DNA of 64,000 bases, taken from contig NZ_FYAU01000003.1 in assembly GCF_900185725.1 (NCBI RefSeq), positions 31,298 through 95,297 of the forward strand. Direction: 5' to 3'. This stretch comes from Stappia sp. TSB10P1A. Lineage in GTDB: Bacteria > Pseudomonadota > Alphaproteobacteria > Rhizobiales > Stappiaceae. Below, piece by piece: positions 8,675-17,752 of this stretch; position 1 is the stretch's first letter; the number at the start of each line of letters is the position of its first letter. The notes beneath the pieces were generated by a model. The model was not told where the DNA came from. It was given only the letters and a program-made list of their open reading frames with translations, and ran no database searches. The position numbers and the translations under genes are program-made.

Positions 8675-9198
8675 GCCGTTCTCCCCCGCCGCCATGCCCA
8701 GGCGCCCGCGAGCGCCAGCACGGCGATGCCGGCCGAGATCACCGCGTTCCAGCCGGCGAAGGACAGGCCAAGCATCCGCCAGCTCGCCTCGGTGCAGCTC
8801 ACCACCCGGGTGGAGCGCAGGGCGTTCAGCATGTTGGCGGCCGAATCGGTCATGCCGCCGCCGCCGCCGCAGTCCATCGGCCCGGTCCAGAAGCCCCATT
8901 CGGCGCCGGCCTGATAGGCGCCAAGGCCGGCGCCCCAGGCGAAGATCGCCGCAACGGCGACGAGCAGCCCGGTCACCGCAAGGCGCCGCGCCGCCGCCGG
9001 CAGCGGGCGCAGCATCAGCACCAGCGCCAGCAGCGCCAGCGGCAGGCCGACATAATAGGGGATGCGCTGTTCCAGGCACAGCTTGCAGGGCACATAGCCG
9101 CCGATCGTCTGGAAGCCCCAGGCCGTCAGGATCGAGGCGAGACCGCCGGCGAGCAGCAGCAGCACCAGGTGCCGGGCGGTGGTTGCGGGATCGCTCAT
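8671..9198 (-). CDS. dsbB: Disulphide bond formation protein B
   Basis: 175 residues with four membrane helices and the two periplasmic cysteine sites expected of DsbB: C38-K-L-C41 after the first helix and a second pair (PMDC near residue 110, VVSC near 134). DsbB re-oxidises DsbA using ubiquinone. The loop between helices 3 and 4 is Gly-rich. It follows yqaA by 16 bases and overlaps the next gene by 4, so the three are very likely one operon. Confidence 0.88.
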   Translation of the reverse strand: MSDPATTARHLVLLLLAGGLASILTAWGFQTIGGYVPCKLCLEQRIPYYVGLPLALLALVLMLRPLPAAARRLAVTGLLVAVAAIFAWGAGLGAYQAGAEWGFWTGPMDCGGGGGMTDSAANMLNALRSTRVVSCTEASWRMLGLSFAGWNAVISAGIAVLALAGAWAWRRGRTA

Positions 9199-9214
9199 CG
9201 TCAGGCCCTCCGGC

Positions 9215-9793
9215 TCACAGGTAGCGGATCAGCGCGAAGCCGCCGACAAGGCCGACCACGAAGACCGTGAAGACGAGGCCGAGCCGCTGCTCGATGAAAT
9301 GGCGGATCGGCGGCCCGAACAGGTAGAGCAGGCCGGCCACCGCGAAGAAGCGCAGGCCCCGCGCCAGCACGCTCGCCAGCATGAACACCGGCAGGCTCAG
9401 CCCCGTCGCGCCGCTGGCGATGGTGATCACCTTGTAGGGGAACGGGGTGACCCCGGCGATGAAGACGATCCAGGCGCCGTATTCGTTGAAATTGCCGCGG
9501 AAGGTCTCGAACTTGTCCATATAGCCGTAGAAGGTCAGGATCGGCTCGGCCATCTGCACGAACAGGAAGGCGCCGATGGCGTATCCCGCCGCCCCGCCCA
9601 GCACCGAGGTCACGGTGCACAGTGTCGCATAGGCGAAGGCGCGGGCGCGCTGCGCGATCACCATCGGGATCAGCAGGATGTCCGGCGGGATCGGGAAGAA
9701 CGAGCTTTCGGCAAAGGACACGGCCCCGAGCGCCGCCGGTGCGTGGCGGCCCGAGGCGAGCGACATGGTCCAGTCGTAGAGGCGGCGCAACAT
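9215..9793 (-). CDS. YqaA-family (VTT/DedA-like) membrane protein
   Basis: 192 residues with membrane helices and the VTT-domain re-entrant signature FAESSFFPIPPDILLIPM near the N-terminus and FIAGVTPFPYKVITIASG in the middle, both with conserved prolines. YqaA/DedA proteins are membrane scramblases or transporters; the substrate of this branch is unknown. First gene of the leftward set with dsbB and the small membrane protein. Confidence 0.87.
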   Translation of the reverse strand: MLRRLYDWTMSLASGRHAPAALGAVSFAESSFFPIPPDILLIPMVIAQRARAFAYATLCTVTSVLGGAAGYAIGAFLFVQMAEPILTFYGYMDKFETFRGNFNEYGAWIVFIAGVTPFPYKVITIASGATGLSLPVFMLASVLARGLRFFAVAGLLYLFGPPIRHFIEQRLGLVFTVFVVGLVGGFALIRYL

Positions 9794-9930
9794 GCCGCCT
9801 CATTAACCGGAAGCGGGCGACTTGTCATCCGACTTCCGCAGCGGCCGCAACCGCGATCCGGCACGGGACAAGCGTCATGTTTCAATTGACGGGGCAAGCG
9901 CGCCGGCTATGATCGCGCCGTTTCCCGCGG

Positions 9931-10017
9931 GCCCCCGTGGCGGAATTGGTAGACGCGACGGACTCAAAATCCGTTTCCCTAACCGGAGTGTCCGTTCGAG
10001 TCGGACCGGGGGCACCA
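9931..10017 (+). tRNA. tRNA-Leu, anticodon CAA
   Basis: The acceptor stem GCCCCCG (9931-9937) pairs with CGGGGGC (10007-10013), followed by discriminator A and encoded CCA (10015-10017). The D-arm contains GGTAGAC, and the anticodon stem ACGGA/TCCGT encloses the loop CTCAAAA, reading CAA (codon UUG). A long variable arm (about CCCTAACCGGAGTG) and the T-loop GTTCGAGTC complete a class II leucine tRNA. Intergenic DNA 9794-9930 upstream presumably holds its promoter. Confidence 0.97.
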
Positions 10018-10112
10018 TCGGCCTTTGTTTCTCGCGCCGCCGTTTCTCGCGCAGCCGTTTTCCCCCGCGCCGCTCTGCCGCATCGCCCTCGCCGGAAACA
10101 CAGGAGGACGCC

Positions 10113-10844
10113 ATGCTTTCCCCCAAAGACCTTGCCGACGGTCCAGCCGACGACCTTGCCGCCCGCCGCGCCATCATCGACGCCTGCCTGAAGATGAACG
10201 CCACCGGCCTCAACCAGGGCACCGCCGGCAATATCAGCCTGCGCCATGGCGAGGGCTTCCTGGTGACGCCCTCGGGCATCCCTTACGAGGCGATGCGGCC
10301 CGAGCAGGTGGTGCCGGTGCATTTCGACGAGAGCTATTCGGGCGACTGGCTGCCTTCCTCCGAGTGGCGCATGCACTTCGACATCTACGCGACCCGCCCC
10401 GAGGCCGGCGCCGTCGTCCACACCCATTCGGTCCATGCGACGGCGCTGTCCTGCCTGCGCCGCGAGATCCCGCCGTTCCACTACATGATCGCGGTCGCCG
10501 GCGGGCGCACCCTGCGCACCGCCGACTATGCCACTTTCGGCACGCGCGAGCTGTCGCGGGCGATGCTGGCGGCGCTGGAGGGGCGCAGCGCCTGCCTGCT
10601 CGCCAATCACGGGATGATCTGCTTCGGCCAGACCCTCGACAAGGCGCTGTGGCTGGCCGGCGAGATCGAGACCCTGTGCCGGCAATATGTCATCGCCCTG
10701 ACGGCCGGCGAGCCGGCGATCCTCACCGACACGCAGATGGACGAGGTGATCGCCCGCTTCGGCAGCTATGGCCGCCAGCCGGGCGAAGTCGCCGCCGGCG
10801 CGGTGCCGGCGGTGGAGGCGCCGCGGCACCGGCCGGCATCATAG
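10113..10844 (+). CDS. Class II aldolase/adducin family protein, fuculose-phosphate aldolase-like
   Basis: 243 residues starting at an ATG with a perfect AGGAGG eight bases upstream. Zinc ligands are visible: the HTHS motif (VVHTHSVHATALS) and the later ANHGMICFG histidine; the N-terminal GLNQGTAGNISLR binds the phosphate. The family cleaves sugar phosphates such as L-fuculose-1-phosphate to dihydroxyacetone phosphate and an aldehyde, but also includes epimerases and dehydratases, so the substrate is not settled. Longer frames upstream cross the tRNA gene and are not real. Confidence 0.85.
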   Translation: MLSPKDLADGPADDLAARRAIIDACLKMNATGLNQGTAGNISLRHGEGFLVTPSGIPYEAMRPEQVVPVHFDESYSGDWLPSSEWRMHFDIYATRPEAGAVVHTHSVHATALSCLRREIPPFHYMIAVAGGRTLRTADYATFGTRELSRAMLAALEGRSACLLANHGMICFGQTLDKALWLAGEIETLCRQYVIALTAGEPAILTDTQMDEVIARFGSYGRQPGEVAAGAVPAVEAPRHRPAS

Positions 10845-10846
10845 AA

Positions 10847-10876
10847 GCGGGCGGGACCGTTTCCGATCCCGCCCGC
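10847..10876. terminator. Bidirectional hairpin between convergent genes
   Basis: GCGGGCGGGA (10847-10856) and TCCCGCCCGC (10867-10876) form a perfect 10-bp stem with a 10-base loop, located between the aldolase stop and the peroxidase stop. Confidence 0.65.
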
Positions 10877-10906
10877 CAGGTCGCGCCGCATCCTGTCGTC
10901 AAGCTG

Positions 10907-11962
10907 TTACTTGGTGATCACCTCGCCCGAGGGGCGCGGCGTCGTGGCGGTCTCCGGCGGCAGCACCGGATAGGTGATTTCCGGCATCTTGCCGGTCAGC
11001 GAGTGCAGGAAGGCGGTGATCGCCACCGCTTCCTCGTCGTTCAGCTCCTCGCCGAGCTGCGAGGAGCCCATGATCGCCACCGCCTCCTTGAGGTCCCACA
11101 CCTTGCCGGAGTGGAAATACGGCGCGGTCACCGCGATGTTGCGCAGCGGGCTGGCGCGGAAGACATAGGAATCGTCCGCCGTCTTGGTCACCTCGAAGCG
11201 GCCCTTGTCGCCCTCGGGCAGCACCTCGGCGCCCGGCTTCTGCACCACGCCGAAGGGGTAGTAGCCGGTGCCGCCGACATTGATGCCGTTGTGGCAGGCG
11301 GCGCAGCCCTTGTCCATGAACAGCTCCAGGCCGGCCTTCTGCACATCGCTCAGGGCGGCGTCGTCGCCGTTGAGGAAGGCGTCGAACGGCGCCGGGGTGA
11401 TCAATGTCGCCTCGAAGGCCTCGATCGCCTTGGCCATGTTGTCGAAGGTCACCGGCTCAGCTTCGCCGGGGAAGGCGGTCTCGAACCACGTCACGTAGTC
11501 GGGCATCGACACCAGCGTCGCCACCACCTGCTCCGGCGTGTTGGCCATCTCGACGCCGGCCTGCACCGGTCCCTTGGCCTGTTCCTTCAGGTCCTCGGCG
11601 CGGCCGTCCCAGAACTGGGCCTCGTTGAACACCGAGTTCAGCACGGTCGGCGCGTTGCGCGGACCCTTCTGCCAGCCATGGCCGATCGACGTCTCCAGGT
11701 TGTCGTCGCCGCCGGTCGCCAGGTTGTGGCAGGAATTGCAGGAAAACACGCCCGAGGCCGACAGGCGCGGGTCGAAGAACAGCGCCTTGCCGAGGAAGAT
11801 CTTCTCCGGCGTGATCGGATTGTCGCGGACGGCCGGAACCGTCGAAGGCAGGGGCTTGAACACTTCGAGCGCGGCATCGCGCAACTCGTTCGCCACGGCC
11901 GGCCCGTTCAGGACGGCCAGGGCCGTGGAACATGCCAACAGGACGGGGATATAACGGGGCAT
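10907..11962 (-). CDS. Di-haem cytochrome c peroxidase (CcpA/MauG family)
   Basis: 351 residues. A signal peptide (MPRYIPVLLACSTALAVLNG...AVA) directs it to the periplasm. Two c-type haem sites are present: CNSCH in the N-terminal half and CAACH in the C-terminal half. PRNAPTVLNSVFN and SPLRNIAVTAPYFHSGK are family signatures. It reduces H2O2 to water using cytochrome c electrons. Haem attachment would need the Ccm proteins encoded at 45.5-49.2 kb. ATG 11962 is chosen as it places the signal peptide at the N-terminus; an upstream GTG (11998) would add 12 residues. Confidence 0.9.
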   Translation of the reverse strand: MPRYIPVLLACSTALAVLNGPAVANELRDAALEVFKPLPSTVPAVRDNPITPEKIFLGKALFFDPRLSASGVFSCNSCHNLATGGDDNLETSIGHGWQKGPRNAPTVLNSVFNEAQFWDGRAEDLKEQAKGPVQAGVEMANTPEQVVATLVSMPDYVTWFETAFPGEAEPVTFDNMAKAIEAFEATLITPAPFDAFLNGDDAALSDVQKAGLELFMDKGCAACHNGINVGGTGYYPFGVVQKPGAEVLPEGDKGRFEVTKTADDSYVFRASPLRNIAVTAPYFHSGKVWDLKEAVAIMGSSQLGEELNDEEAVAITAFLHSLTGKMPEITYPVLPPETATTPRPSGEVITK

Positions 11963-12053
11963 AGCTGGCCACTCTCGTGATCGGTTAGCTCTCGACACCC
12001 GTCCTGTGTCACCGCGAGTTTAGGCGGCCCCGCCCCGGCGCCCTTGACGCAGA

Positions 12054-12674
12054 TCAATACGGCTCCGCTTTTTGTGACTTTTCTAAAGTAGCCCCGCCCG
12101 GCCCAGGTTCCGGAACCGTTTCCGGCATCGGTGCGGGCCCCGTTTCCGGTTCTGTTTCCGGTTCTGTTTCCGGTTTTGGCGGCCGGTGGTAGCCCGGCCC
12201 CACCGTCAGCGGCCCGTCGGGCGAGGCGTCCGCGTCCAGCTCGCTCACCAGCGTGGTGCGCTGCACCTCCATCGGCTCGCGCCCGCCATAGGCGTAGAGC
12301 AGCAGCTCCACCTGATAGGGCTTGCCCTTGACGACGCCGGTGAGCGGCGGCGTTTCCAGCCCGTAGCGCTGCTCGCCGTGGCGCAGCCGCGTCTCCACCT
12401 CGATCGGCGCGCCGCCGGCCGGGTCCTCGAACCGCGCCAGCAGCCGCGATTGCGACGGCGTCGGCTTCTGCACCACCACGGTGATCCCGGCGCGGATCTC
12501 GCCGAGCCGGTAGTAGAACAGGAAGCCGCCGCCGGCGATCCGCACATGGGTCAGCTCCGCCTGTCGCCGCTGGTTGTCGACCACCAGCACCACCGCGATC
12601 ACCGCCAGCACCAGCACCACCGCCGCCGCCCCGATGCGGAAGCCCCGCGTCGTCTCGAATTCGCGTATCGCCAT
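12054..12674 (-). CDS. Uncharacterised single-span membrane protein with PET-rich tail
   Basis: 206 residues: a short cytoplasmic N-terminus, one membrane helix (residues about 13-33, GAAAVVLVLAVIAVVLVV), a roughly 115-residue probably periplasmic domain (beta-rich, VRIAGGGFLFYYRLGEIRAG), and a disordered Pro/Glu/Thr tail with PETEPETEPET coded by a 12-bp triplication. I do not recognise the family. It is divergent from the CYTH-CHAD gene with a 197-bp shared upstream region. Confidence 0.65.
   Translation of the reverse strand: MAIREFETTRGFRIGAAAVVLVLAVIAVVLVVDNQRRQAELTHVRIAGGGFLFYYRLGEIRAGITVVVQKPTPSQSRLLARFEDPAGGAPIEVETRLRHGEQRYGLETPPLTGVVKGKPYQVELLLYAYGGREPMEVQRTTLVSELDADASPDGPLTVGPGYHRPPKPETEPETEPETGPAPMPETVPEPGPGGATLEKSQKAEPY
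12142..12177. repeat. 12-bp triplication inside a coding region
   Basis: Three head-to-tail copies of GTTTCCGGTTCT (12142-12153, 12154-12165, 12166-12177; the last differs by one base). They keep frame and encode the PETE repeats in the tail of the protein at 12054-12674. Confidence 0.9.
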
Positions 12675-12871
12675 CACCGCCTCCTCCCGGCGTTTCCAGC
12701 CGCGGCAGCAGACACCAAAACCCGGTCCGGCTCAAGCGGTCGGCGGGTAAGCCGGCAAATTAAGGCGCACTCAGCGCGCCTTTCTGGACAGGCTTTTCGA
12801 AACCGGCTACAGCCATCGTGAAGGATGCCGCAGACTGGCGGGCCGCAAGAGCAAAAACCACGGGCGAGGCA

Positions 12872-14527
12872 ATGGACGCGCAGCGGGAAGTCGAACTGAA
12901 GCTGGAGCTTGCCAAGGCGGATCTGCGCAAGCTGAGGGCCGCGCCGGCCCCGCCCGGCTTCACCGCCGAGCCGGCGACGACCCGCGCCCTGCGCTCGATC
13001 TATTTCGACACGCCCGGCCATGCCCTGCGCCGGGCGAAGTGGTCGCTCAGGGTGCGCCGGGTCGGGCGCAAATGGGTGCAGACGGTCAAGGCCGGCACCG
13101 GCGTCACCGGCGGCCTGTCGCGCCCGCGCGAGGCCGAGGCGGAGGTCGCCGGCCCCGCCCCCGACCTCACCCTGATCCGCGAGCCGGCGATGCGCGAGGG
13201 CCTGTGGCAGGTGATCGACGGCGAACCGCTCGCCCCCGCCTTCGAGACGGTCATGCGGCGCACCACCCGCGTCTTCCGCCGCGAGGGCGACGAGACCTGC
13301 ATCGAAATGGCGCTCGATGCCGGCGAGATCCGCGCCGGCGAGGCGGTCCAGCCGCTGTTCGAGGCCGAGCTGGAGCTGAAATCCGGCGATCCCGCCGCCC
13401 TGTTCGCCCTCGCCGGCAGCCTTCCCGCCCTTGCCGGCGCCCGTTTCTCGCGGCTCAGCAAGGCCGGCCGCGGCTATGCACTGGCCGCCGGCGACGAGAC
13501 CGGGACCGCGCCCGTCACCGCCTGCGAGGCCGAGCTGACCCCCTGGACCGGGCTCGCCCCGGCCTTCCGCGCCATTCTCCTGTCCTGCATGGACCAGATC
13601 GCCGGCAATCGCGACGCGGTGCTCGAGCGCGACGACCCGGAAGGGCCGCACCAGTTGCGCGTCGGCCTGCGCCGCTTGCGCAGCGCGCTGAAGGTGCATC
13701 AGCCGCTGATCGATGCCGACGAGCGGCGGGCGCTCGATGCCGCCGCCCGCGATCTCGCGCTCAGCGTCGGCGAATTGCGCGACCTCGACGTGCTGGTGGA
13801 GGAGATCGTCGAGCCGGCGATGGCCGTCGCCCGTCTCGGCCCCGACACCGCGCTTCTGGACGATGCCGGCCTCGCCCGCCGGATCGAGGCGGAGCGCCGC
13901 GCGGTGCGCAAGGCATTGCGCGAGCAGCTCGCCGGCCCCGCCGTCAACGCGCTGCTGTTCCGCCTCGGCGCGCTGGCCCATGGCGCCGGCTGGCGCCAGG
14001 AAGAGCAGGACGCCGGATGGCGCAAAGACAAGAATGGCGCCGGATGGCGCCAGAACGGAAGTGACGCTGACGCGGCGGAGGCGAAGAGCGAGGCGGAGGC
14101 GAAAGCGGAGGCAACCGTCGGTCCCTTCGCCGCCGAGGCGCTGGAGAAGCGCTGGAAAGCCGCCGCCCGCCTCGCCGCGCGCATCGACGAGCTGAGCCTG
14201 GAGGAGCGTCACGACCTGCGCAAGGAGCTGAAGAAGCTGCGCTATGCGGTGGAGTTCTTCCGTTCCGCCTTCCCGGCGCGCAAGGTCAAGCCGTTCCTCG
14301 CCCGCCTCAAGACGCTGCAGGATGTCTTCGGCTATCTCAACGACGTGGTGATGGCCGGCAAGCTCGCCGGGCTGATCGCCGCCGGCGACCGCAAGCCGCC
14401 GGTGGAGACGGCGCTGGCCGCCGGCTTCGTGCTCGGCTGGCACGAGGCGCGCGCCGCCCATGCCTTCGACAATGCCCGCGCCCTGTGGGACGAGACCCGC
14501 CGCGCCCGCCGCTTCTGGCGCGGCTGA
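12872..14527 (+). CDS. CYTH and CHAD domain protein (inorganic triphosphatase-like)
   Basis: 551 residues. The N-terminal CYTH domain begins REVELKLEL (the ExExK motif, EVELK) and continues with paired acidic/basic strands to about residue 205; CYTH enzymes hydrolyse tripolyphosphate or related triphosphates with metal. The C-terminal CHAD domain (about 225-550, HQLRVGLRRLRSALKVH then LRKELKKLRYAVEFF) has conserved histidines and binds polyphosphate. An unusual repetitive insert near residues 372-415 contains AGWR three times plus an Ala/Glu/Lys-rich stretch. ATG 12872 puts the ExExK motif at the N-terminus; a GTG at 12818 would add 18 residues. Confidence 0.85.
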   Translation: MDAQREVELKLELAKADLRKLRAAPAPPGFTAEPATTRALRSIYFDTPGHALRRAKWSLRVRRVGRKWVQTVKAGTGVTGGLSRPREAEAEVAGPAPDLTLIREPAMREGLWQVIDGEPLAPAFETVMRRTTRVFRREGDETCIEMALDAGEIRAGEAVQPLFEAELELKSGDPAALFALAGSLPALAGARFSRLSKAGRGYALAAGDETGTAPVTACEAELTPWTGLAPAFRAILLSCMDQIAGNRDAVLERDDPEGPHQLRVGLRRLRSALKVHQPLIDADERRALDAAARDLALSVGELRDLDVLVEEIVEPAMAVARLGPDTALLDDAGLARRIEAERRAVRKALREQLAGPAVNALLFRLGALAHGAGWRQEEQDAGWRKDKNGAGWRQNGSDADAAEAKSEAEAKAEATVGPFAAEALEKRWKAAARLAARIDELSLEERHDLRKELKKLRYAVEFFRSAFPARKVKPFLARLKTLQDVFGYLNDVVMAGKLAGLIAAGDRKPPVETALAAGFVLGWHEARAAHAFDNARALWDETRRARRFWRG

Positions 14528-14534
14528 CCCGCCG

Positions 14535-14556
14535 ACACCCGCCGGCTGCCGGGTGT
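14535..14556. terminator. Hairpin between convergent CYTH-CHAD and AsmA genes
   Basis: ACACCCG and CGGGTGT form a 7-bp stem with an 8-base GC-rich loop, between the two stops (14527 and 14567). No U-run. Confidence 0.4.
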
Positions 14557-14566
14557 TCGATCTCGG

Positions 14567-17500
14567 TTACTCGATCGGCGCGCCCTCTTGCGGCGCCTCT
14601 TCCTGGCGCTGCCGCCGGCCGATGCCGAACGAGCCGAGAAAGCCGGACGGCAGGCCGAAGCCCTGTTCCACCGCCTCCAGCACCTCCTGGTCGTCGACCT
14701 TGCCGTCGAGCACCTTCTGCACGTCGATAGTGGTGTTGCCGCCGGTCGCCCGGCTGATCGCCTCGTTGGCGGCGCCGGTCAGCGCCTCGCGCGGCGAGCG
14801 CGCCTGCTGCACCGACTTGAACAGCCCGCCGCCCAGGCTTTCGAGCTGCTTCAGCGCCGCCTGCGGGTTTTCCAGGATGCCCTTGATGTCGGGATAGATC
14901 TGCGGCCGGTCCCAGGACCCGCGCACGATCACCGGCACGCCGAGCCCCTCCAGCTCGCGCGCCTCGCCCTTGGCCAGCGGCACCGGCGCCCCGCCCTCCA
15001 GGCTCGGCACCACGCGCGGCTCCAGCCGCCAGTCCAGCATCCGCTCGGGCATGTCGACCCGGCCCGTGCCACTCATCCGCACCAGGGGTCCGATCAGCGC
15101 CAGGTCCTCGGTCGCGGCGATGCCCCGGGTGATCGCGAAACTGGCGCCCAGCGCCGAGAAGTCCGTCTTCTGCGTCTCGTTCGAGGCCCAGCCGAGCAGC
15201 GTGTCCACCGTCAGGCCGCGCACCATGCGGGGAATGTTGATGCCGCGGATCGCTCCGTCGGCGAAGTCGAAACGGGCGGTGCCGTCGAGGCCGGAGACCA
15301 GTTCGTACTGGCTGACCCCGCGCGTGCGCACATCGAGCGCACTCGTCACCCGGCCCTCGATCCAGCCAAACCCGGCGATCGCGGTCAGGAACGGCCGGGC
15401 GCTCAGATCGCTCAAGGTGAAGCGTGCCGCCAGTTCCGGCACCTGCTGCGAGCCGTCGATCACCAGCACGCCGCTGCCCTGGCCGCCATAGAGCGCCATC
15501 TCGGCAAGCTCCGCCGACAGCCGTCCGTCCGCCAGCTTGAGGTCCAGCCGGCTCGGCCCGATCTCCAGCGTGTCGCGCACGATCTGCCTGGCCGACAGCG
15601 ACAGCTCCGCATCCAGCGCCTTCAGCCCCGACAGGTCGATCGGCACCCGGCTCCACGAGCTTCCTTCCGCCCCCGGCACCCGCGCCTCGCTGCGCCCGCT
15701 CCCGGCATGGTCGGTGGCGGCCCGATAGGGATCGAGCCCCAGCCGGTCGAGCTCGAGCCGCGCCGTCAGCTTCGGCCTTGCGCCGAGGCGCAACTCGCCC
15801 TCGCCGCGCCCGGTCGTGTCGTCGAGCCGGATCTGCGCGCCGGTGAAGCGCAGCCCCTGCTCGCCCGCCGCCAGCCGGCCGGAGAAGGAGAACGGGCCGA
15901 GCCCGCCGCCCGGCGCCAGCGGCGTGCCGAGCCATGCGGCCAGCGCGCGCAAGTCCCGCGTTTCCAGCACCACATTGCCGTCGACCGAGCCGGACGGCGC
16001 GACGCTGCCCTCATAGCCGATCGCCACCTGCGATCCGGCGAGCCGCAGCGTCAGCGGCGTCGGCATGCCGGCCATCGCCAGCGCCGGCGTCGCCGATCCC
16101 TCGATGCGGAAGGCATCGCCCCGCCAGGTCAGCCCGCCGCTCACCGACACCGGCGCGTCGAGGCCGGCGAAGTCGATGGCGACCGCCAGGTCCTCGATCC
16201 GCCGCGCCGCCGCATCGTCGCCGATCGGCGAGGGCAGCGACAGGCCGGAAATGCCGCCGCCGGCCAGCGACAGCCGGCCCGAGGCGTCGAGCGATCCGAG
16301 CAGCGCCGCGGTGTCCGCGCCGCGCGCGGCAAAGCGCAGCGATCCGCCCAGCGTGCCGCGCGCCTCCTCGCCGCGTCCGGCCAGCGCCAGCAGCGTCTCC
16401 AGCCGCGCCTCGGCGATCTCCAGCCGGCCGCTCACCTCCGGCTCGCCGGCCAGCGCGACGGTCGCCGTCGAGCGCAGGCTCGCGCCGGCCAGTTGCGCCT
16501 CCAGCGCGCTGATCTCGATGGTCTCCGGGCTTGCCGCCACGTCGGCGCTCAGCCGATAGGCGCCCGGCTCGCGCGGCAGGCTGGTGCCGAAGGCGGCCAG
16601 CGTCGCGCCCAGTTCCTTGCCCTCGGCGGTGATCCGCAGGCGGCTGCGGTCCTGCGGCGCCACCTCGCCGACGACACGGGTCTGCGCGCCCGCCGCACTC
16701 AGCGTCAGGTCGACCGCCGAGGCGCCGCCATTGGCGAGCCGCATCGGCGCCGCCACCGTTCCGGCAAGCTGCATCGCCACGCCGCGAAACCCGAGCCCGC
16801 CCTCCAGCGTCAGCGCGTCGGAGAGCGAGGGCAGGCTCAGCACCAGGTTGAGATCGTCCGCCTCGTGGCGGGTGCCGTCGCGGCGGTCGGAATAGATCAG
16901 CCGGCCGCCAGCGATTTCCAGCCGGTCGACGCCGATGCGCGCCAGCGCCATGCCGTCGCGGGCGATGTCGCCGATGGCCGGCGCCGCGCCCTCCGCCGGC
17001 ACCCGCGCCTCGCTGCCCGCCGCCGCCACCGTTGCCGCCCGCGTCTGCGGCGCCGTCTCGCCATTGCTGTCGGCGATCGCCTGCGTCGCCGCGCTCCAGC
17101 GGTCGGCCGGGAAGCCGCCCGAATTGCCGCCCGAACGGCTGCCCGACGTGCTGGCGCCGGTATCGTTCGTCGCCACCGCCGCCGCCGCCAGCGGCCTGTC
17201 GGCAGCCCAGTTCGGCCGTCCCGCCTCGTCGATCTCGATGCTGACCACCGGCGCGTCGAGCCGCACATGGGTCAGGCGGATGTCGCCGCCGAACAGGCCC
17301 TGCCAGGCGAGGCCGAAATCCACCGTGCCGGCGCGCAGGATCTCCCCCGCCCCGCCGGCGGCGATGCCGACATTCTCCGCGCTCATCCGGAAGCCGGGCA
17401 GCAAGGACAGGCCGACCGGCCCGTCGAGGCGCAGCCGCCAGCCGGTCCGCTCCTCGATCTGGCTCACCAGTTCGTCGCGGATCGCATCCTTGGGTAGGAG

Positions 17501-17572
17501 CAGCGGCACCACGAAGGCGGTGGCCAGCAGGAGGAAGAGCAGGCTGCCAAGGCCCGCGAGCGCGCGTTTCAA
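14567..17572 (-). CDS. AsmA family protein
   Basis: 1001 residues. An N-terminal membrane anchor (LAGLGSLLFLLLATAFVVPL) is followed by the AsmA motif VSQIEERTGWRLRLDGP and a very long domain rich in beta-strands; near the C-terminus FDFADGAIRGINIPRMVRGL is a hallmark of AsmA. AsmA-like proteins form long grooves thought to move phospholipids between inner and outer membrane. Residues about 120-200 are a low-complexity Ala/Ser/Gly insertion. The start is TTG at 17572 with a strong GGGAGACC site 8 bases before it. Convergent with CYTH-CHAD; divergent from the TerB gene. Confidence 0.88.
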   Translation of the reverse strand: MKRALAGLGSLLFLLLATAFVVPLLLPKDAIRDELVSQIEERTGWRLRLDGPVGLSLLPGFRMSAENVGIAAGGAGEILRAGTVDFGLAWQGLFGGDIRLTHVRLDAPVVSIEIDEAGRPNWAADRPLAAAAVATNDTGASTSGSRSGGNSGGFPADRWSAATQAIADSNGETAPQTRAATVAAAGSEARVPAEGAAPAIGDIARDGMALARIGVDRLEIAGGRLIYSDRRDGTRHEADDLNLVLSLPSLSDALTLEGGLGFRGVAMQLAGTVAAPMRLANGGASAVDLTLSAAGAQTRVVGEVAPQDRSRLRITAEGKELGATLAAFGTSLPREPGAYRLSADVAASPETIEISALEAQLAGASLRSTATVALAGEPEVSGRLEIAEARLETLLALAGRGEEARGTLGGSLRFAARGADTAALLGSLDASGRLSLAGGGISGLSLPSPIGDDAAARRIEDLAVAIDFAGLDAPVSVSGGLTWRGDAFRIEGSATPALAMAGMPTPLTLRLAGSQVAIGYEGSVAPSGSVDGNVVLETRDLRALAAWLGTPLAPGGGLGPFSFSGRLAAGEQGLRFTGAQIRLDDTTGRGEGELRLGARPKLTARLELDRLGLDPYRAATDHAGSGRSEARVPGAEGSSWSRVPIDLSGLKALDAELSLSARQIVRDTLEIGPSRLDLKLADGRLSAELAEMALYGGQGSGVLVIDGSQQVPELAARFTLSDLSARPFLTAIAGFGWIEGRVTSALDVRTRGVSQYELVSGLDGTARFDFADGAIRGINIPRMVRGLTVDTLLGWASNETQKTDFSALGASFAITRGIAATEDLALIGPLVRMSGTGRVDMPERMLDWRLEPRVVPSLEGGAPVPLAKGEARELEGLGVPVIVRGSWDRPQIYPDIKGILENPQAALKQLESLGGGLFKSVQQARSPREALTGAANEAISRATGGNTTIDVQKVLDGKVDDQEVLEAVEQGFGLPSGFLGSFGIGRRQRQEEAPQEGAPIE

Positions 17573-17752
17573 ACCAGGTCTCCCGATGGACGAATCAGCG
17601 CCAGTCTACGCCAAAGCGTGTCGACAGAATGGCGCGATCGCCCGCGCGGCAAAGGGTTCGCCGCGGCGGCTGCGGGCCGGGACCAGTGCGGCATGGACAT
17701 TTTCCGCCGGATTGCCGATGCTGGCCCGGTTGCGGACGGCACCGGAGGGGAT

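Noticed and set aside
9931..10017. tRNA-Leu as an integration site for a mobile element
   Set aside because: No integrase and no repeated tRNA 3' end was noticed nearby; flanking genes are ordinary.
9822..10112. Extended aldolase frame from 9822
   Set aside because: It runs through the tRNA-Leu gene; the ATG at 10113 has a perfect ribosome site.
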